This document shows, piece after piece, positions 24,691 through 33,439 of a DNA stretch of 64,000 nucleotides; positions within the stretch are counted from its first letter, which is position 1; the number at the start of each line of letters is the position of its first letter. The notes beneath the pieces are model-generated. The model worked only from the letters and a program-made list of their open reading frames with translations. It had not been told where the DNA came from and did no database searches. Source of the DNA: G963692885 sp964657395 (GTDB lineage Bacteria; Acidobacteriota; Terriglobia; Terriglobales; Acidobacteriaceae). The stretch lies in NCBI GenBank assembly GCA_964657395.1, contig CAZZUX010000003.1:1-64000 (forward strand). The letters are read 5' to 3'. The translations under genes were made by a program, and so were the position numbers.

Positions 24691-27207
24691 ATGCACAACG
24701 TCTGGAACGATCTCAATTTCGCGCTTCGCCAGCTTCGCCGGGCCCCCGGCTTTGCTTTGACTGCCATCCTCACCCTCGCCCTTGGCATCGGTGCCAATAC
24801 CGCGATCTTCTCTCTGCTCGACCAGGCCCTACTGCGCTCGCTGCCAGTGAATGATCCCGCCTCTCTCGTAGTCTTCCGCGACACCGGAAGCTCCTGGCTT
24901 GGCTCCATCAGTATGAGTGGCGGTGACCAGAGCGATTACTTTTCCTATCCCCAGTACCTCGCCCTTCGCGATGGCGCCCACGGCCTCTCCGGCATTCTCG
25001 CGACTGCTTCGAACCAGGCCGGCTTCTCGCGCAATAACAGCGCGCGCTTCGTTGCAGCCGAACTTGTCAGCGGCAACTACTTCCAGGTCCTTGGAGTTGC
25101 GCCTGCGCTCGGTCGCCTGCTGCAGCCTTCCGACGATGGACAGCCCGGCACCAATCCCGTAGTCGTTCTTTCCTATACCTTCTGGCGAGACAAACTAGGA
25201 GCCGACCCTTCGATCGTCGGCTCGACTGTGTCGATCAGCGGCCAGCCGTACCAGGTCATCGGCATCGCGGCACCACGCTTCACAAGTGCCATCTGGGGAC
25301 AGATCAGTGAAGTCTTCGTGCCCATGTCCATGGGCAACCAGGTCTTCGCCCGCCAGGGCAACGTCTACACCGACCATCGCGCCAAGTGGCTCAGCATGCT
25401 TGGACGCCTGAAGCCCGGTGTTACCCCTGAACAGGCACAGGCGCAGAATGCTCCCCTGTGGCATGCTCTGCGGGCCAGCGATATGAGTATGCTCGGCACC
25501 CGCACCGCCGGCTTCACCCAGGGATTCATGGGTTCGCGCCTGCTCATCCTTCCCGGCGCACGTGGCTTTTCGTTTAACCGGAGCGGTCTCGAAAAGCCGT
25601 TCCTCGCTGTCATGGCAATGGCGCTGCTGGTCCTGCTCATTGCCTCGGTGAACGTCGCAAGCCTGCTGATGGTTCGCTCTGCCGGCCGCATGCGCGAGTT
25701 CTCTCTCCGCTCTGCCCTTGGCGCCAGCGCCGGACGTATCCTCTCCCAGCTCCTGCTGGAAGGTGTCCTCATCGGGATGTTCGGAGGCATTGTCGGGGTG
25801 CTTCTCGCGCCCTTCGCCATACGTCTTCTCATCAGCAGACTCGCAGACAATACCGGCCAGGTTGCCTTCACCGCTTCTATTGATCACCGCATCCTGTTAT
25901 TCAATTTCGGCGTTGCCATCGTGGTCAGTCTGCTCTTCTCGCTGGTGCCCGCATTGCAACTGCGGCGTCTCGATCTCAGCTCCACCCTCAGAGAGTCCAC
26001 TGGTACCAGCGGCGGCGGGCTGCTGCTGCTCCGCCGCATCGTAGTCTGCCTGCAGATTGGTCTTTCCGTCGTGCTGCTCGTCGGCGCCGGACTCTTCATC
26101 CGGACCCTCCAGCGACTACGCGCCGTCGACGTCGGCTTCAATACCACCCATCTTGTCACCTTCAACATCGATCCCCGCCTTGCCGGATATTCTGCAGCGA
26201 ACACTCCCGCTATCCACCAGCGCGTGCTCGATGGCCTCGCTGTCATTCCTGGGGTGCAGGCAGTTGCAGCCAGTGATGATGCCGCGCTGGTGTCCAGTGG
26301 CAGCTTCTATGGCATCAGCGTCACCGGTTATCAGCCGCCGCCCGACGAAAGCTTCCAGGTCCAGAACTCGAGCGTGACGCCCAACTACCTGCAAACCATG
26401 CAGATACCACTGCTCATGGGTCGAGGAATCACCAGCAGTGACACGCTCGAACATCCCAAAATCGCACTTGTGAATCAGTCCTTCGTCAAACACTATTGCA
26501 ACGGAAACAATGCCTCTTGCATCGGCCGCCATATCAGCTATGGGAGGGACAATCCGGACAGAACCGATTTCGAAATCGTCGGCATCTTCCGCGATTACAG
26601 GAACCGCAGTATCCGCGATGAGATACCAGCGACCATGTTCCGCCCACTGAAACAAGTTCCGGAGGCATCGCAGATCTATCTGGATGTACGCACCGTCCTG
26701 GCGCCGACTGAGGCCTTTGCCGATATAAGGAATGCCATGCGCCGCATCGATCCTTCGCTGCCCGTCAGCCAACTCATCACCATGGATCAGCAGATCGATA
26801 CCGACCTGCAGAATGAGCGCATGATCACTCTGCTCGCCGTCTCCTTCGGCATCCTGGCTACACTGCTGGCCGGCGTTGGCCTCTACGGCGTCCTCGCCTA
26901 CTCAACCTCGCAGCGCACGCGTGAGATCGGCATCCGCATGGCTCTTGGCAGCAGCCGCTTTGCCGTCTCTTCCCTCATCCTCAAAGACGTTCTCTCTCTT
27001 GCTGCACTGGGAAGCGTCATCGCACTTCCCACGGCTTACGGCCTGAGTGTTCTCGTACGGTCACAACTCTTCGGTGTCTCGGCTGCTGATCCTTCCATCC
27101 TGCTCTCGGTCGTCGTGCTCATCATCTTCGTCGCTCTGCTCTCGGGACTTATCCCCGCACGCCGTGCTGCAAGTGTGAGCCCGACCGAGGCGCTTCGTAC
27201 AGAGTAA
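24691..27207 (+). CDS. MacB-like ABC permease, acidobacterial duplicated type
   Basis: An 838-residue permease with two FtsX/MacB core repeats. An N-terminal stretch (NDLNFALRQLRRAPGFALTAILTLALGIGANTAIFS) leads to a first periplasmic MacB domain, a three-helix FtsX core at about 310-410, then a linking helix, a second periplasmic domain and a second core at about 710-830 (GVGLYGVLAYSTSQRTREIGIRMALG). It ends with the family tail PARRAASVSPTEALRTE. Such long duplicated permeases, with no fused ATPase, are typical of acidobacteria. Here an ATPase gene is adjacent, so this one is not an orphan. Its substrate is unknown. Confidence 0.9.
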   Translation: MHNVWNDLNFALRQLRRAPGFALTAILTLALGIGANTAIFSLLDQALLRSLPVNDPASLVVFRDTGSSWLGSISMSGGDQSDYFSYPQYLALRDGAHGLSGILATASNQAGFSRNNSARFVAAELVSGNYFQVLGVAPALGRLLQPSDDGQPGTNPVVVLSYTFWRDKLGADPSIVGSTVSISGQPYQVIGIAAPRFTSAIWGQISEVFVPMSMGNQVFARQGNVYTDHRAKWLSMLGRLKPGVTPEQAQAQNAPLWHALRASDMSMLGTRTAGFTQGFMGSRLLILPGARGFSFNRSGLEKPFLAVMAMALLVLLIASVNVASLLMVRSAGRMREFSLRSALGASAGRILSQLLLEGVLIGMFGGIVGVLLAPFAIRLLISRLADNTGQVAFTASIDHRILLFNFGVAIVVSLLFSLVPALQLRRLDLSSTLRESTGTSGGGLLLLRRIVVCLQIGLSVVLLVGAGLFIRTLQRLRAVDVGFNTTHLVTFNIDPRLAGYSAANTPAIHQRVLDGLAVIPGVQAVAASDDAALVSSGSFYGISVTGYQPPPDESFQVQNSSVTPNYLQTMQIPLLMGRGITSSDTLEHPKIALVNQSFVKHYCNGNNASCIGRHISYGRDNPDRTDFEIVGIFRDYRNRSIRDEIPATMFRPLKQVPEASQIYLDVRTVLAPTEAFADIRNAMRRIDPSLPVSQLITMDQQIDTDLQNERMITLLAVSFGILATLLAGVGLYGVLAYSTSQRTREIGIRMALGSSRFAVSSLILKDVLSLAALGSVIALPTAYGLSVLVRSQLFGVSAADPSILLSVVVLIIFVALLSGLIPARRAASVSPTEALRTE

Positions 27208-27232
27208 GGACGCCGTAGCCATCAGCAGAATC

Positions 27233-29194
27233 ATGACCGACACCCGTTACAGAAAGCCCGCAGCCATGCCGACTATAAGCCGCCCCAACACTGCTGTCGC
27301 GATCGTCGCCCTGTGGTCATTCCTTATGGCGCCCTCGTCGTTCGCGCAGCAGCAGAATCTGCCGCAGTCCCAGGAACCTTCCTCATCTGCCGCCCCATCA
27401 CCTTCCATCTCGCTATCCCTGCCGCATGCGCGTAATCCATTGGACGCCTACCGCGGCGTCCACATCGCTCCGCCCTCACTGGTCAACTCGCCGCGCGTCG
27501 ATAGCCTCATCCATAACGGTGTCCTGGAACTCTCCCTCGGCGACGCGATTGCCCTCGCCCTCGAAAACAACCTGGACCTGGCCATCGCGCGTTACAACAT
27601 CCCCATCGCCAAGGCAGATGTCCTTCGCACCCAGGGCGGCGGTACATTCCTGGGTGTCAACACCGGCGTCGTTCAGAACACACCCGGAGGCGGCGTGGGC
27701 GGTTTCGGCTCGGGTTCTACAGGCGCAGGTGCCGGCGGTACAACAGGCGGCGCGGGTGGTGCAGGCGCCGGCGCTTCCGGTCTGGTGCAGTCCACGCTAG
27801 GCAGCGGCTCCGCTATCTCTTCTTATGATCCCGACATTACTGCCACCATCGGCTACTCCAACAGCACTACGCCGCTGTCCAGCGAGATCATCTACGGCGT
27901 CCCCACCCTTCGCTCCGGCGACTTTGCCGGCACCCTCAACTACTCCCAGGCCTTCGCCCTCGGAACAAGTATCAATGTCACTTTCAATTCCGACCGTCTC
28001 ACCTCCAACAGCTCAAACAGTTTTCTTACACCTGAACTCGATAGCTCCTTCCAGGCAGTCCTGCGCCAGCATCTGCTCTCCGGCTTCGGTCTGGGTCCCA
28101 ATCTCAGGTACCTTCGAATCGCAAAGAACAATCGGAAAATTTCCGACCAGGCCTTTCAGCTGCAGGTCATTTCTACCGTCACCCAGATTGCCGACATCTA
28201 CTGGGACCTGGTCGCCGCCTATGAAGACGAGCAGGTGCAATCGCGTTCGCTTCAGTTCGCGCAGCAGACCCTCGACTCCGGTCGCAGGCAATTGGAACTG
28301 CAATCCATTCCCGCTCTCGATGTTTTGAAAGATGAGGCCGAAGTCGCCAGCCGCGAGCAGGATCTCACCATCGCTCGCTCTCAACTTCAACTGCAATCGC
28401 TTCTCATCAAGAACGCACTCACCAAGAATCTTGACGATCCGATCCTCGAAGCCATGCCGGTCCGGCCCACCGATGTCGCCGCAGTCGACAGTGCCTCTGT
28501 TCCCGGACAAACCGCTGCCACAGACGACCTCGTCGCACAGGCACTTGCCCACCGTATCGAACTCACGGAGTCCGGTATCGACATCGAGAACCGCAAGATC
28601 AGCCGCGACGCTGTACGAAACTCTCTGCTGCCACAGGTAGACCTGGTCGGCTACTACGGAGGGACTGGCCTCGCTGGCGTCAATAATCCGCTGGCAAACA
28701 CCCCGTCCACGGCACCCGGAACGTACTCCGGCGCCTTCGTCAACACCTTCAACAACTCGTCTCCCAACTACTACGTAGGCGTCAACGTCAACATCCCTCT
28801 TCGCAACCGTGTCGCAAAGTCGGATCAGGTCCGCTCGGAACTTGAATCGCGCCAGGCGGAATTGCGTGTACAACAGCTTCGCAAACAGATTCGCATCGAA
28901 GTCCGAAATGCGCAGTACGCTCTCGATCAATCTCTCGCCCGGGTGAATGCAGCTTCCAAAGCGCGCGATCTGCAGCAGCGTACCTTCACCATCACCGAAA
29001 AGGAACAGTCTCTCGGCGCTGGTTCGGCACTGCAAACCCTCGGCGCCCGTCGCGATCTCGCCGCAGCCGAATCCGCCCTGGTCGCAGCCCGCACTGCCTA
29101 CAAGAAAGCCCGTGTCGAGTTCGACCGCGCCACCGGGGGCATTCTCAATGCCTACGCTATCTCCCTCGACGAAGCCCGCAGCGGCAATTTATAG
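27233..29194 (+). CDS. TolC-family outer membrane efflux protein
   Basis: A 653-residue outer-membrane channel protein. After a signal peptide (cleavage near SSFAQ-QQ, residue 40) comes a Pro/Ser-rich region, the first TolC repeat (LSLGDAIALALENNLDLAIARYN), and a Gly-rich stretch at about 150-185 not usual for TolC. Two long helical repeats follow (QVISTVTQIADIYWDLVAAYEDE and VRSELESRQAELRVQQLRKQ). It would complete the tripartite pump with the adaptor and ABC proteins upstream, 25 bases away. The Gly-rich part may form an extracellular loop or a flexible linker. Confidence 0.88.
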   Translation: MTDTRYRKPAAMPTISRPNTAVAIVALWSFLMAPSSFAQQQNLPQSQEPSSSAAPSPSISLSLPHARNPLDAYRGVHIAPPSLVNSPRVDSLIHNGVLELSLGDAIALALENNLDLAIARYNIPIAKADVLRTQGGGTFLGVNTGVVQNTPGGGVGGFGSGSTGAGAGGTTGGAGGAGAGASGLVQSTLGSGSAISSYDPDITATIGYSNSTTPLSSEIIYGVPTLRSGDFAGTLNYSQAFALGTSINVTFNSDRLTSNSSNSFLTPELDSSFQAVLRQHLLSGFGLGPNLRYLRIAKNNRKISDQAFQLQVISTVTQIADIYWDLVAAYEDEQVQSRSLQFAQQTLDSGRRQLELQSIPALDVLKDEAEVASREQDLTIARSQLQLQSLLIKNALTKNLDDPILEAMPVRPTDVAAVDSASVPGQTAATDDLVAQALAHRIELTESGIDIENRKISRDAVRNSLLPQVDLVGYYGGTGLAGVNNPLANTPSTAPGTYSGAFVNTFNNSSPNYYVGVNVNIPLRNRVAKSDQVRSELESRQAELRVQQLRKQIRIEVRNAQYALDQSLARVNAASKARDLQQRTFTITEKEQSLGAGSALQTLGARRDLAAAESALVAARTAYKKARVEFDRATGGILNAYAISLDEARSGNL

Positions 29195-29242
29195 AACCTG
29201 CCGGGAGCTTCTTCCGGCATCCCCTATCATCAGAACGATGCC

Positions 29243-30628
29243 ATGCCGTTGAATCGTACCAATCCGAAACCACGGCTGCTCATCGCCGACGATCAACCCG
29301 ACATCCTGGAAGCTCTCCGCCTGCTCCTCAAGCCGGAAGGCTACCAGCTGGACACGGCCTCCAGCCCCGCAGAGATCCTCGAAAAACTTGCCGTCACCGA
29401 TTTCGATGGCGTCCTCGCTGACCTCAACTACACCCGCGACACCACATCAGGAAGCGAAGGCCTGGACCTCGTCTCCGCCATCCGGAAGCGCGATGCCCAC
29501 CTGCCCATCATCGTCATGACGGCCTGGGCAACCGTGGATCTTGCCGTCGACGCAATGCGGCGCGGAGCCAGCGATTTCGTGCAGAAACCCTGGGACAATC
29601 CCCGTCTGCTCACCATCCTTCGTACCCACGTCGAACTCTTTCAGCTTCAACGTCGCTCGCAGCATCTCGAGGCAGAGAACCGTCTCCTGCGCGGCGAAGG
29701 CGCGCCCGATTTCATCGCCGACGCTCCGGTCATGCGCCCCATCCTCGACCTGATGGCGCGCATAGGTCCATCCGATGCAAACATCCTCATCACCGGCGAA
29801 CACGGCACCGGCAAGGAAGTGGTCGCGCAATCCCTGCACCGTCTCTCGCTGCGTGCGGAACGCTCTCTCATCGCTGTCAACACCGGCGCTCTGCCTGAAG
29901 GCACGTTCGAGTCGGAGCTCTTCGGTCACGTCAAAGGCGCCTTCACCGATGCCCGCACCGATCGCATCGGCCGCTTCGAACTTGCCTCCGGCGGCACTCT
30001 CTTCCTGGATGAGATCGCAAACATTCCCATGCGCCAGCAGGCCAAGCTCCTCCGTGTTCTCGAGACCGGCGAGCTTGAACGTGTCGGCTCCTCGCAGACT
30101 CGTAAAGTCGATGTGCGTGTACTCTCGGCAACCAATGCCGACCTGCGCACAGATGCCCGCGACGGACGTTTTCGCGAAGACCTGTTCTTCCGCCTCAACA
30201 CCGTAGAGATCCGCTTGCCCTCTCTGCGCGAACGCCGCGAAGACATCCCGCTGCTCGCCGCTTACTTCCTCAGCCGCTATGCAGCTCGTTATCGCAGGCA
30301 GGTCAACGGCTTTGATCCCGCTGCTCTCGCCCTGCTGATGGCGCATCCCTGGCCCGGCAATGTCCGCGAACTCGATCACACCATGGAGCGCGCCGTCCTG
30401 ATGGCTCGCAACCATCTCCTGCAGCCAGCCGACCTCGGCCTCGTGCCTGCACAGGCTCCTTCCATCGACTCCTCCCGCATACTAGAGGATCTTTCTCTGG
30501 AAGCCGTGGAGACCCTGCTGATCCGCAAGGCTCTCGCACGATCCGGAGGCAACGTCTCCCACGCTGCCGAAGCTCTCGGACTTTCGCGAGGAGCCCTCTA
30601 CCGGCGCATGGAAAAGTATGCCCTCTAG
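29243..30628 (+). CDS. NtrC-family sigma-54 response regulator
   Basis: A 461-residue enhancer-binding protein. The receiver domain (1-125) has phospho-acceptor Asp60 in VLADLNY and Lys in VQKPW. The AAA+ domain has Walker A GEHGTGKE, Walker B GGTLFLDE and the sigma-54 contact loop GAFTDA, a variant of the usual GAFTGA. The C-terminus is a Fis-type HTH (GGNVSHAAEALGLSRGALYRR). It should activate RpoN-dependent transcription after phosphorylation by the kinase encoded next (11-base overlap). Its likely targets are the efflux genes upstream. Confidence 0.93.
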   Translation: MPLNRTNPKPRLLIADDQPDILEALRLLLKPEGYQLDTASSPAEILEKLAVTDFDGVLADLNYTRDTTSGSEGLDLVSAIRKRDAHLPIIVMTAWATVDLAVDAMRRGASDFVQKPWDNPRLLTILRTHVELFQLQRRSQHLEAENRLLRGEGAPDFIADAPVMRPILDLMARIGPSDANILITGEHGTGKEVVAQSLHRLSLRAERSLIAVNTGALPEGTFESELFGHVKGAFTDARTDRIGRFELASGGTLFLDEIANIPMRQQAKLLRVLETGELERVGSSQTRKVDVRVLSATNADLRTDARDGRFREDLFFRLNTVEIRLPSLRERREDIPLLAAYFLSRYAARYRRQVNGFDPAALALLMAHPWPGNVRELDHTMERAVLMARNHLLQPADLGLVPAQAPSIDSSRILEDLSLEAVETLLIRKALARSGGNVSHAAEALGLSRGALYRRMEKYAL

Positions 30629-32087
30629 CAGCCATGTCACCGGGATCGGCACTCCCGGCCGCGCGGAACAAGGCATCACCAGCATTCCCCTGGTGCGCCG
30701 CGGAAGGCTTCTCAGCTATGAACGACGCATTCGGATCTGGCTCCTCTTCTCAGCCATAGGCACGCTCGTTCCCGTCGCTTTGCTCCTGCATCACGTTTGC
30801 CGATCTACTGCCCAGGCAGTCCTCTTTACCTGCCTGCTGGCACTGCTCTACGCTCTGCTAGCCAGTGTTTTTCTGGAACAGCTTCTCCGGCCTCTGCAAA
30901 CACTCGCCAACATCATCGCTGCCATTCGTGAAGAGGATTACAGCTTTCGCGCACGAGGCGGCCAGCGCGGCGACGTCGTCGGCGACCTCACACTTGAGAT
31001 CAATGCACTCAGCAGCACCCTGCAAGTTCAGCGCGCCACAGCACAGGATGCACTCAGCCTCCTCGAGCGAGTTCTCACCTCCATGCACTCGCCCGTGCTT
31101 GCGTTTGACGCCGACAGCCGCCTCCGTGTCCTGAACACTGCTGCCAGCCACACCTTCACCCTCGACCTGAAAACCTCAATCGGACAGACTGCAACCGACC
31201 TCCACCTCGGAGACCTCTTCGATGTTCCGGATCAGGGCCTCTACCCGGCCCTGCCGCCCTCTACACAAACGCTGTCGCTCTCTGCCAGCCCAACCCGCTG
31301 GTCGGTGCGGAGAGCCACCTTCCGCCTTGACGGTCTTCCTCACACTCTGCTGGTTCTGTCCGACGTTGCCGCAGTGCTGCGCGAAGAAGAGCGTCTCGCC
31401 TGGCAGCGACTCATCCGCGTCCTCTCGCATGAAATCAACAACTCACTCACGCCGATCAAGTCCATAGCCAGCAGCCTGCGAGCCCGCATATCCGCCGTAG
31501 ATCCAGAAGATCGCGAAGACTTCGGACGCGGCCTGGCTGTCATAGAAGACCGATCCGGATCACTCAACTCCTTCCTCCACGCCTACCAGCGGATGACGCA
31601 TCTTCCTGCTCCCACTATGCAGATCACCGAGGTCCAGGAGCTCGTCAACCGTACAGCCACTCTTGAAACCAGGATGAAGATCGATGTCGTCTCGGGCCCG
31701 CTTCTCTCCATCCTCTGCGATCCCAATCAGATACAGCAGGCGCTGATCAACCTGCTGCAGAATGCCGTCGACGCCGCCCTGGCAGCCGACGCACAGCAGC
31801 TCGATCATCCTCCATCCGTCGGCTTCTCCTGGGTCGTCGTTCGCGAAGAACTTTCCTTCCTGATTGAAGACAATGGTCTCGGCATACAAAATCCCGCAAA
31901 CCTCTTCGTGCCCTTCTACACCACCAAGCCCAAAGGCTCAGGCATCGGCCTCGCTCTGGCCCAGGAGATAGCGAGCGCCCATCGCGGAAGAGTGACTATC
32001 GTCTCGCGCCAGAACACCCGCGGCTGCATCGCCACGCTGACCCTTATGCTGGACAGTGCCGCCGTACTTCAGGCTCCAGCGGAATGA
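30618..32087 (+). CDS. sensor histidine kinase (NtrY-like)
   Basis: A 489-residue membrane kinase with two membrane helices (about 40-60 and 66-86), a HAMP-like segment (LRPLQTLANIIAAIREEDYSFRA), a PAS-like domain (about 150-250), a dimerisation H box with His271 in LSHEINNSLTPI, and an HATPase domain (LLQNAVDAA, IEDNGLGI, PFYTTKPKGSGIGLALAQEI). The H-box sequence and layout match the NtrY/NtrB branch that partners NtrC-type regulators. It overlaps the regulator gene by 11 bases, which fixes it as the cognate kinase. Confidence 0.92.
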   Translation: MPSSSHVTGIGTPGRAEQGITSIPLVRRGRLLSYERRIRIWLLFSAIGTLVPVALLLHHVCRSTAQAVLFTCLLALLYALLASVFLEQLLRPLQTLANIIAAIREEDYSFRARGGQRGDVVGDLTLEINALSSTLQVQRATAQDALSLLERVLTSMHSPVLAFDADSRLRVLNTAASHTFTLDLKTSIGQTATDLHLGDLFDVPDQGLYPALPPSTQTLSLSASPTRWSVRRATFRLDGLPHTLLVLSDVAAVLREEERLAWQRLIRVLSHEINNSLTPIKSIASSLRARISAVDPEDREDFGRGLAVIEDRSGSLNSFLHAYQRMTHLPAPTMQITEVQELVNRTATLETRMKIDVVSGPLLSILCDPNQIQQALINLLQNAVDAALAADAQQLDHPPSVGFSWVVVREELSFLIEDNGLGIQNPANLFVPFYTTKPKGSGIGLALAQEIASAHRGRVTIVSRQNTRGCIATLTLMLDSAAVLQAPAE

Positions 32088-32094
32088 GGCACAG

Positions 32095-33432
32095 ATGACT
32101 TCATCGAAAGTCGCGGCCCGAATCACGCTGGCCCAACGGCTCCGCAATCTGTTCAAGTCACGAACGAAGGCGACTCAGCTGCTCTTCGAGGAAATCCTGT
32201 ACCTGTCCAACCAGGTTCGTTCTCTTGACGACCTGCTCAAGCTTATGCCGGAGCGCATCGTCTCCGCCCTTGACCTGTCGTCCTTCCACATCCTGCTTCG
32301 CGAGAAGAGCAGCTACGTACTGCAGAACCCCTCATCACCGGATGCAGCCGTCACCCTGCCCTCCAGTTGTTCCACTGTCTCCCGCATGAGGCGCGACCGC
32401 AGGCCCGCACTCTTCGTGCCCCCTGGTTCAAAATCTGCTCAGTCGGATGGCTGGCAGCTGCTCGCTGAGCCATATGAAATCGAGGCTCTCCAGAAGCTGC
32501 ATGCCCAGGTACTTCTTCCACTCGAAGGCCGCACCGGTCTCTTCGGATTTGCCACTCTCGGCCGCACTGCAGGCCGTACTTTTTCTGGTGCCGAGCTGCG
32601 CTTCCTCAGGACGCTAGGTCCGGAGATGGGTCGCGGTCTTGAAACCGCGCAGCTTATTCAATCCATCAGTCAACATGCCGTGGAACAAGCCCGCGCCCGG
32701 CGCGAACTGGAACTGGCGCGTGAAGTTCAGGAGCGGCTCCTGCCCACGGATCTCCCCTGCATACCCGGCCTCGATGTCGCCGCCTCGTACATAAGCGCCG
32801 AACAGATCGGCGGAGACTACTACGACATCTTCCTCGCTCCGGATGGTCGCGCCTGCATAGTCGTCGCGGATGTTTCCGGCAAAGGTGTTCCCGCAGCATT
32901 ATTGATGGCCACACTTCGAGCATGTCTGCACACGCTCATGCAGGGACCGCCTAAGCCGCTGACCTCTGTCGTCGAAAGTCTCAACCGGCTGCTGTTTCAA
33001 TCATCTTCCGCTAACCGTTACGCCACCATGTTCATCTGCTTGTACGATCCAGCAGCACACAGCCTGACCTATGTAAACGCAGGGCACAATCCCCCCATCC
33101 TCCTTCGCGCCGACGGCTCCATGCATCAGCTGGACACCGGCGGCAGTGTGATCGGCATGCTTTCGCAGGGTTCTTATGTATCCGAGACACTTACCATAGC
33201 CTGTGGCGAAGTGCTCGCGGCCTACACTGACGGGGTGACCGAGGCAGTCAATCCAGCAGGAGAAGAGTGGGACACGCCGCGTCTCGAAGCAGCGCTCGCC
33301 GAAGCCGCATCAGACACATCGCGAGATGCAGAAAGCCTCGTAACGAATATCCTGAAGTCGATGAATGACTTTGTCGCCGGTGCTCCCCAGAATGATGACA
33401 TTACACTCATCGTTCTAAAGCCATTGCAGTAG
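32095..33432 (+). CDS. GAF-SpoIIE serine phosphatase (RsbU-like)
   Basis: A 445-residue cytosolic protein. A GAF-like domain (about 40-190) precedes a linker helix (RARRELELAREVQERLLP) and a PPM/SpoIIE phosphatase domain with metal-binding motifs GGDYYDIF, VVADVSGKGVPAAL, NAGHNPP and AYTDGVTEA. RsbU-type enzymes dephosphorylate anti-anti-sigma factors; none is adjacent. The start at 32095 has GAGG 5 nt upstream and follows the kinase gene by 7 bases, so it is the last gene of the efflux and regulator operon. How it feeds into the two-component pair is unknown. Confidence 0.9.
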   Translation: MTSSKVAARITLAQRLRNLFKSRTKATQLLFEEILYLSNQVRSLDDLLKLMPERIVSALDLSSFHILLREKSSYVLQNPSSPDAAVTLPSSCSTVSRMRRDRRPALFVPPGSKSAQSDGWQLLAEPYEIEALQKLHAQVLLPLEGRTGLFGFATLGRTAGRTFSGAELRFLRTLGPEMGRGLETAQLIQSISQHAVEQARARRELELAREVQERLLPTDLPCIPGLDVAASYISAEQIGGDYYDIFLAPDGRACIVVADVSGKGVPAALLMATLRACLHTLMQGPPKPLTSVVESLNRLLFQSSSANRYATMFICLYDPAAHSLTYVNAGHNPPILLRADGSMHQLDTGGSVIGMLSQGSYVSETLTIACGEVLAAYTDGVTEAVNPAGEEWDTPRLEAALAEAASDTSRDAESLVTNILKSMNDFVAGAPQNDDITLIVLKPLQ

Positions 33433-33439
33433 AACACCC

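Noticed and set aside
22622..33432. Efflux locus as part of a natural-product biosynthetic cluster
   Set aside because: No biosynthetic enzymes (NRPS, PKS, RiPP or terpene types) are nearby; it fits a self-standing efflux and stress operon.
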